A stretch of DNA of 64,000 nt from Curtobacterium luteum (lineage in GTDB: Bacteria > Actinomycetota > Actinomycetes > Actinomycetales > Microbacteriaceae), in contig NZ_BMOI01000003.1 in the NCBI RefSeq assembly GCF_014646995.1, forward strand, positions 181,108-245,107. The letters are read 5' to 3'. Position numbers and translations under genes: made by a program. Position 1 is the stretch's first letter. Every line of letters starts with the position of its first letter. This document shows, piece by piece, positions 61,193-64,000 of the stretch. The notes beneath the pieces were generated by a model. That model did not search any database and had not been told where the DNA came from. It saw only the letters and a list, made by a program, of their open reading frames with translations.

Positions 61193-62918
61193 GACGCCCC
61201 CGAGCGGTCCGTCGAGCCGACAGCTCGGCGTAGGCGTCTCGCAGCGACTTCACTTCGGATCGTGCGATGCCGAGTTCGCCGACGAGAAGAACGTCGTCAA
61301 CGAGCTTGGCTGCCTCTACCAGCTTGCCTGCCCGCAGACGCGATGCCAGCTGCGGGCGAAGCGCGACGAGGGCGTCACGGGCTGCGGCGACGACCGCCGG
61401 ACTAGGCACCGGAAGGCGATCCGCCTCGCGTGGCTCAAGTTTGAGCATTCCGCCGCCGTAGGACCGGCCGACGGTCTCGGCGCCGACGAGCGTCATTGAG
61501 GTCAGCGCCGCCAATGGCAACGATGCGCGGCCGAGTTCGCGGTGTTCTGGTTTCAGATAGATCCCGTGGACGCTATTCAGGTGCAGCGCACCGACGGCGT
61601 TGGTCGTTATCCGCGGGGTGTCAGCATTCATGTAGGTCAGGAACAGGTCTGCCGGCTTGACGAGCGGCACTTGCCACCAAGTGTTGCGGACCCGGCACTT
61701 GTAGGCCTGGTCCACTCCCGCGACCTCGCCCGCGTCGATGTAGGCAGCTGCAGCATCGTCGAGCTGCCCCTTTGGACGGAAGAGGTAGGTCGCACTCCCG
61801 CGCTGGCCTAGCGTCCGCCACGCGTGCTCCGTGAACGTCAACCCTCGAAGATGGCTGCTCCCGGGAGGCGACAGCCGGATCAGGTCCTTCGACGCGATCC
61901 CGAGCTCCTTCACACGTGCCGGCGAGAGCGCGAAGTAGCGGTTGTTCCCGGTCACCATGCCGAGGGTCGTGTCCCCCCACGTCTCCAACGGAGTGAACGA
62001 CGCCTCCAAGAGGGCGTTGTAAGCACGAAGCGCGTCACTGCTGAGCAGTGACGGGGTCCACTTGTCAGACGGGTCGGTTGGCTTCCAGGTGGTTGCCGCC
62101 ATCGTCTCGTTGAGCGCCGCAGCGTTCTGCGCCTGGTAGATGCTCATGTGATCGGCGCGACCCTCGTCGTAGCCATCAGCGAGGAGCAAGACCACCTCTT
62201 CCTGCGCCTCGGCGAACACCCGCTCGGTGAAGAGCACAAGGTCGATGCGCTTGAACCTGCTGAGCAGGAAGCGCCGAACCTCCGCGGCATAGTTGACGCT
62301 GAGGAGCTCGGCCGGGACGACCAGTCCCATCCGGCCGCCCTTGCGCAACATCAGCGCACTATGCACCGTAAACGCCGCCCACGACGAGGCGAGGCCCGAC
62401 ATGTTCACGCCTGCCTGGAGCGCGGCAGTCCGGCTCCGCAGCCGAGCCTCACCCGTGAAGTCTTGGTAGCGGATGTACGGCGGATTCCCGATCACCGCGG
62501 CGTACTTGGCGCTCGGTTCGACGAGGAAGAAGTCCGACACAATGACGTTCGCTTCACCACCCGAAGCGGCAACAATGCGCTCAGCTTCGTGAGCGCTGGG
62601 TCCGTGGATCTCCACCCCGTCAACTGAGGGGACGAGATTCGGGTCGCCGCTCAGTTCTCGTAACCGGGAGACAGCATGTTCCAGGAACGCTGCCTCCCCG
62701 CACGACGGCTCGAGCACCGTGTCAGCTGCGTCGCGGAGGGCCCAGCTCGTGACGAACGACGCGACCGGCTCGGGAGTGAAGAACGCGCCGCGCGCCTTTC
62801 GGAGCTCCGCCGTGTCCTGTACGACAGCGAGGTTCGGATGCACCCAGACATCATCTCGTGGCCCAACGACATCTCCTAACGGCACACCGCGTCCCGACGA
62901 GCGCTCGCCGCGATCCAT
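61179..62918 (-). CDS. N6-adenine DNA methyltransferase of a restriction-modification pair
   Basis: A 579-residue gamma-type methyltransferase. Motif X GAFFTPEPVA (about 44-53), motif I VLEPSCGEAAFLEH (68-81), motif IV IGNPPYIRY (about 144-152, NPPY), then LRKGGRMGLVVPAELLSVNY (motif VI-VIII region). A target-recognition part follows (about 260-540), with paired strands around DTTLGMVTGNNRYF. Layout matches M.TaqI-like enzymes that methylate adenine. The ATG at 62918 is chosen; a GTG six codons earlier and GTGs further down are alternatives. It overlaps the nuclease gene. Confidence 0.93.
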   Translation of the reverse strand: MDRGERSSGRGVPLGDVVGPRDDVWVHPNLAVVQDTAELRKARGAFFTPEPVASFVTSWALRDAADTVLEPSCGEAAFLEHAVSRLRELSGDPNLVPSVDGVEIHGPSAHEAERIVAASGGEANVIVSDFFLVEPSAKYAAVIGNPPYIRYQDFTGEARLRSRTAALQAGVNMSGLASSWAAFTVHSALMLRKGGRMGLVVPAELLSVNYAAEVRRFLLSRFKRIDLVLFTERVFAEAQEEVVLLLADGYDEGRADHMSIYQAQNAAALNETMAATTWKPTDPSDKWTPSLLSSDALRAYNALLEASFTPLETWGDTTLGMVTGNNRYFALSPARVKELGIASKDLIRLSPPGSSHLRGLTFTEHAWRTLGQRGSATYLFRPKGQLDDAAAAYIDAGEVAGVDQAYKCRVRNTWWQVPLVKPADLFLTYMNADTPRITTNAVGALHLNSVHGIYLKPEHRELGRASLPLAALTSMTLVGAETVGRSYGGGMLKLEPREADRLPVPSPAVVAAARDALVALRPQLASRLRAGKLVEAAKLVDDVLLVGELGIARSEVKSLRDAYAELSARRTARGRRVEI

Positions 62919-63134
62919 CAGGGGCGCGACGACCACCTGGTCGCTCCTTCAAGAGACCGGCGAGAGCTCAACCCCGGGATCGGCATGGCGCCATCGAGCT
63001 CGTTCACGGTGAGGCTCCGCGTCGCCTCGTGCTTCTCATCCACCCCGCGCCGAGTCCTCGACCCGAAGGAGCGGCATTGATGGCCTGCAGGCGCTTGGAG
63101 GCGCGAACGAAGATGTCGACTGCAGTCACGCGGA

Positions 63135-63401
63135 TCAGTTTGCGAAGGCGTACCGAACTTCGGTCTGCACGATGCCGGCGCAGCGCGCCAGGTTCCTCCA
63201 CTCACGAGCGTTCTTCGAAAGCTCTAGGACCTGCTGAGCAAGCGAGAGAGCATCCCCGAGCACGACGTAGTCCGTGTCATCGTAAACGCGATCCCAGAGT
63301 TCACTCACCTTGGCTTCCAACTCACTCTGGCCAGCGCTCCGGAGCGCTCCTTCCAGTTCGCCGAGCTTGGATCGCAACTCGATGTCCCTTGGGGCTAGCA
63401 T
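63135..63401 (-). CDS. Small hypothetical protein, 88 aa
   Basis: A helical, mixed-charge protein (MLAPRDIELRSKLGELEGAL, then AKVSELWDRVYDDTDYVVLG and AQQVLELSKNAREWRNLARC). The heptad-like spacing of leucines suggests a short coiled coil. No match is recognised. It precedes the methyltransferase by 216 bases on the same strand, where a small controller or partner protein would be expected, but it lacks an HTH. ATG at 63401 with GAGGG directly adjacent. Confidence 0.55.
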   Translation of the reverse strand: MLAPRDIELRSKLGELEGALRSAGQSELEAKVSELWDRVYDDTDYVVLGDALSLAQQVLELSKNAREWRNLARCAGIVQTEVRYAFAN

Positions 63402-63632
63402 CCCTCAACTCTGTCATAGAGCCAGCTGGGCCGAGGCACCGGCTCACGGCGGTCTCCCTCAAAATGATGGTGCAGCCCATCGGCGCCGCCTACTCGGCGC
63501 GATTCGGAACCGCCGGGGACCCGCTCTGGCAGCGCGTCCCAGAACTAGACAGCGGATTTGCAACAATGGCGGTGCGGCCCATCCGTATCCCGTCGCCTGA
63601 TGGGAAGTGACCGCCGCGCCGCTGCCGCAACC

Positions 63633-63957
63633 TCAGCCTGCCGATACTTTCGAGCGTGCCGGAATGGCGATCGCGATTCCGAGAAGCGCCGCGACGGTCA
63701 GAACAATCAATTGGGCTATGCCATCTCGCGCACTCATGTGCCCGAGGTGGGTCGCGTGGTAGGCGAAGTGGAGCAGCCCAAAGCTGCCCCACGCGATGCC
63801 GAGGACGCGGTACAGCGGCTGGGATCGCCAGAACAACGCTGCAACGCTGCCGGCGCCGAGTGCAAGGTACTGCGCCCCATGGTCGCGGATGAGGTGCTCG
63901 TTGAACGGACCGTCTTGCGAGATCGGGACTGCTGCAGGTTCGGTTGACTCGTTGATT
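63633..63957 (-). pseudogene. 5'-truncated membrane protein gene abutting an IS end
   Basis: The frame is open from about 63957 to the stop at 63633 without any ATG or GTG at its front (INESTEPAAVPISQDGPFNE is partly IS-derived). The C-terminal part shows three helices (QYLALGAGSVAALFW, GIAWGSFGLLHFAYHATHLG, LIVLTVAALLGIAIAIP). An ATG at 63836 would give 67 residues only. The likely N-terminus has been removed by the IS insertion. Confidence 0.6.
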
Positions 63958-64000
63958 TAGGCCGCGAGTGCGACCTGTGGGTTGATGATTGCTTCGTACT
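63926..64000 (-). mobile_element. 3' end of an IS3-family insertion sequence (continues beyond the window)
   Basis: On the minus strand the frame YEAIINPQVALAA, stop at 63958-63960, is the C-terminal end of an IS3-type OrfB. It is followed by the probable inverted-repeat end (63926-63950, GACTGCTGCAGGTTCGGTTG on the plus strand). Almost the same bases occur at 42655-42720, which supports the identification. Confidence 0.6.

Overview
The window is a stretch of very GC-rich chromosome from an actinobacterium. Its base composition, monomeric isocitrate dehydrogenase, many GTG starts, GTGA/ATGA gene overlaps and gene types fit Microbacteriaceae, most like Curtobacterium (inferred; no rRNA or tRNA gene is present to confirm it). 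A recurrent feature is a TANNNT -10 box ending exactly 6 or 7 bases before an ATG/GTG, the signature of leaderless mRNA; I count 15 cases. A second recurrent feature is a palindromic repeat built on GGACGGGAGGC.GG, usually acting as a terminator.

Layout. 0-14.4 kb: housekeeping and metabolic genes (icd, an M23 peptidase, a CNNM/CorC-type membrane protein, an MmyB-type regulator, a methyltransferase, a frameshifted FBP-domain gene, two aldo/keto reductases, a thioesterase, a secreted FAD oxidoreductase, a YdeI/OmdA protein, a membrane-anchored EEP hydrolase). 14.5-18.6 kb: PadR repressor plus ABC ATPase plus FtsX permease, behind a PadR-type operator. 18.7-33.2 kb: SGNH hydrolase, ArsR-like regulator with a small partner, SDR proteins, PQQ-type sugar dehydrogenase, MFS exporter, glyoxalase-like and WYL proteins, GT2 transferase, secreted metalloprotease, and a CPBP protease / histidine kinase / response regulator operon. 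33.3-38.2 kb: a lipoprotein, small unknown proteins, GNAT and a second PQQ-type dehydrogenase. 38.3-42.5 kb: a nucleobase permease / cysteine hydrolase / MFS operon with a divergent XRE-cupin regulator.

42.5-51.1 kb is a sugar catabolic locus. One arm encodes a TIM-barrel isomerase, a polyol-type MFS transporter, a complete sugar ABC transporter whose ATPase gene carries a frameshift, and a FucU mutarotase. The divergent arm encodes a PfkB kinase and a DeoR regulator. The 185-bp region between the arms holds two facing promoters and repeated operator half-sites.

51-64 kb is accessory DNA: a decayed 0.9-kb stretch, a 33-residue leaderless membrane peptide, an intact IS30-family element, a second M23 peptidase, and a copper-type cluster (DUF305 lipoprotein, DUF6153-like and DUF4396 proteins) with a textbook CsoR operator but no csoR gene. 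A truncated membrane gene follows, then a lower-GC defence island: a TIR / NB-ARC / TPR protein (the strongest candidate for an undercharacterised immune system here), a small membrane protein, a PD-(D/E)XK-like nuclease overlapping an N6-adenine methyltransferase, and a small unknown gene. The right edge is the 3' end of an IS3-family element abutting a truncated membrane gene; a degraded relative of that IS end lies at 42.6 kb.
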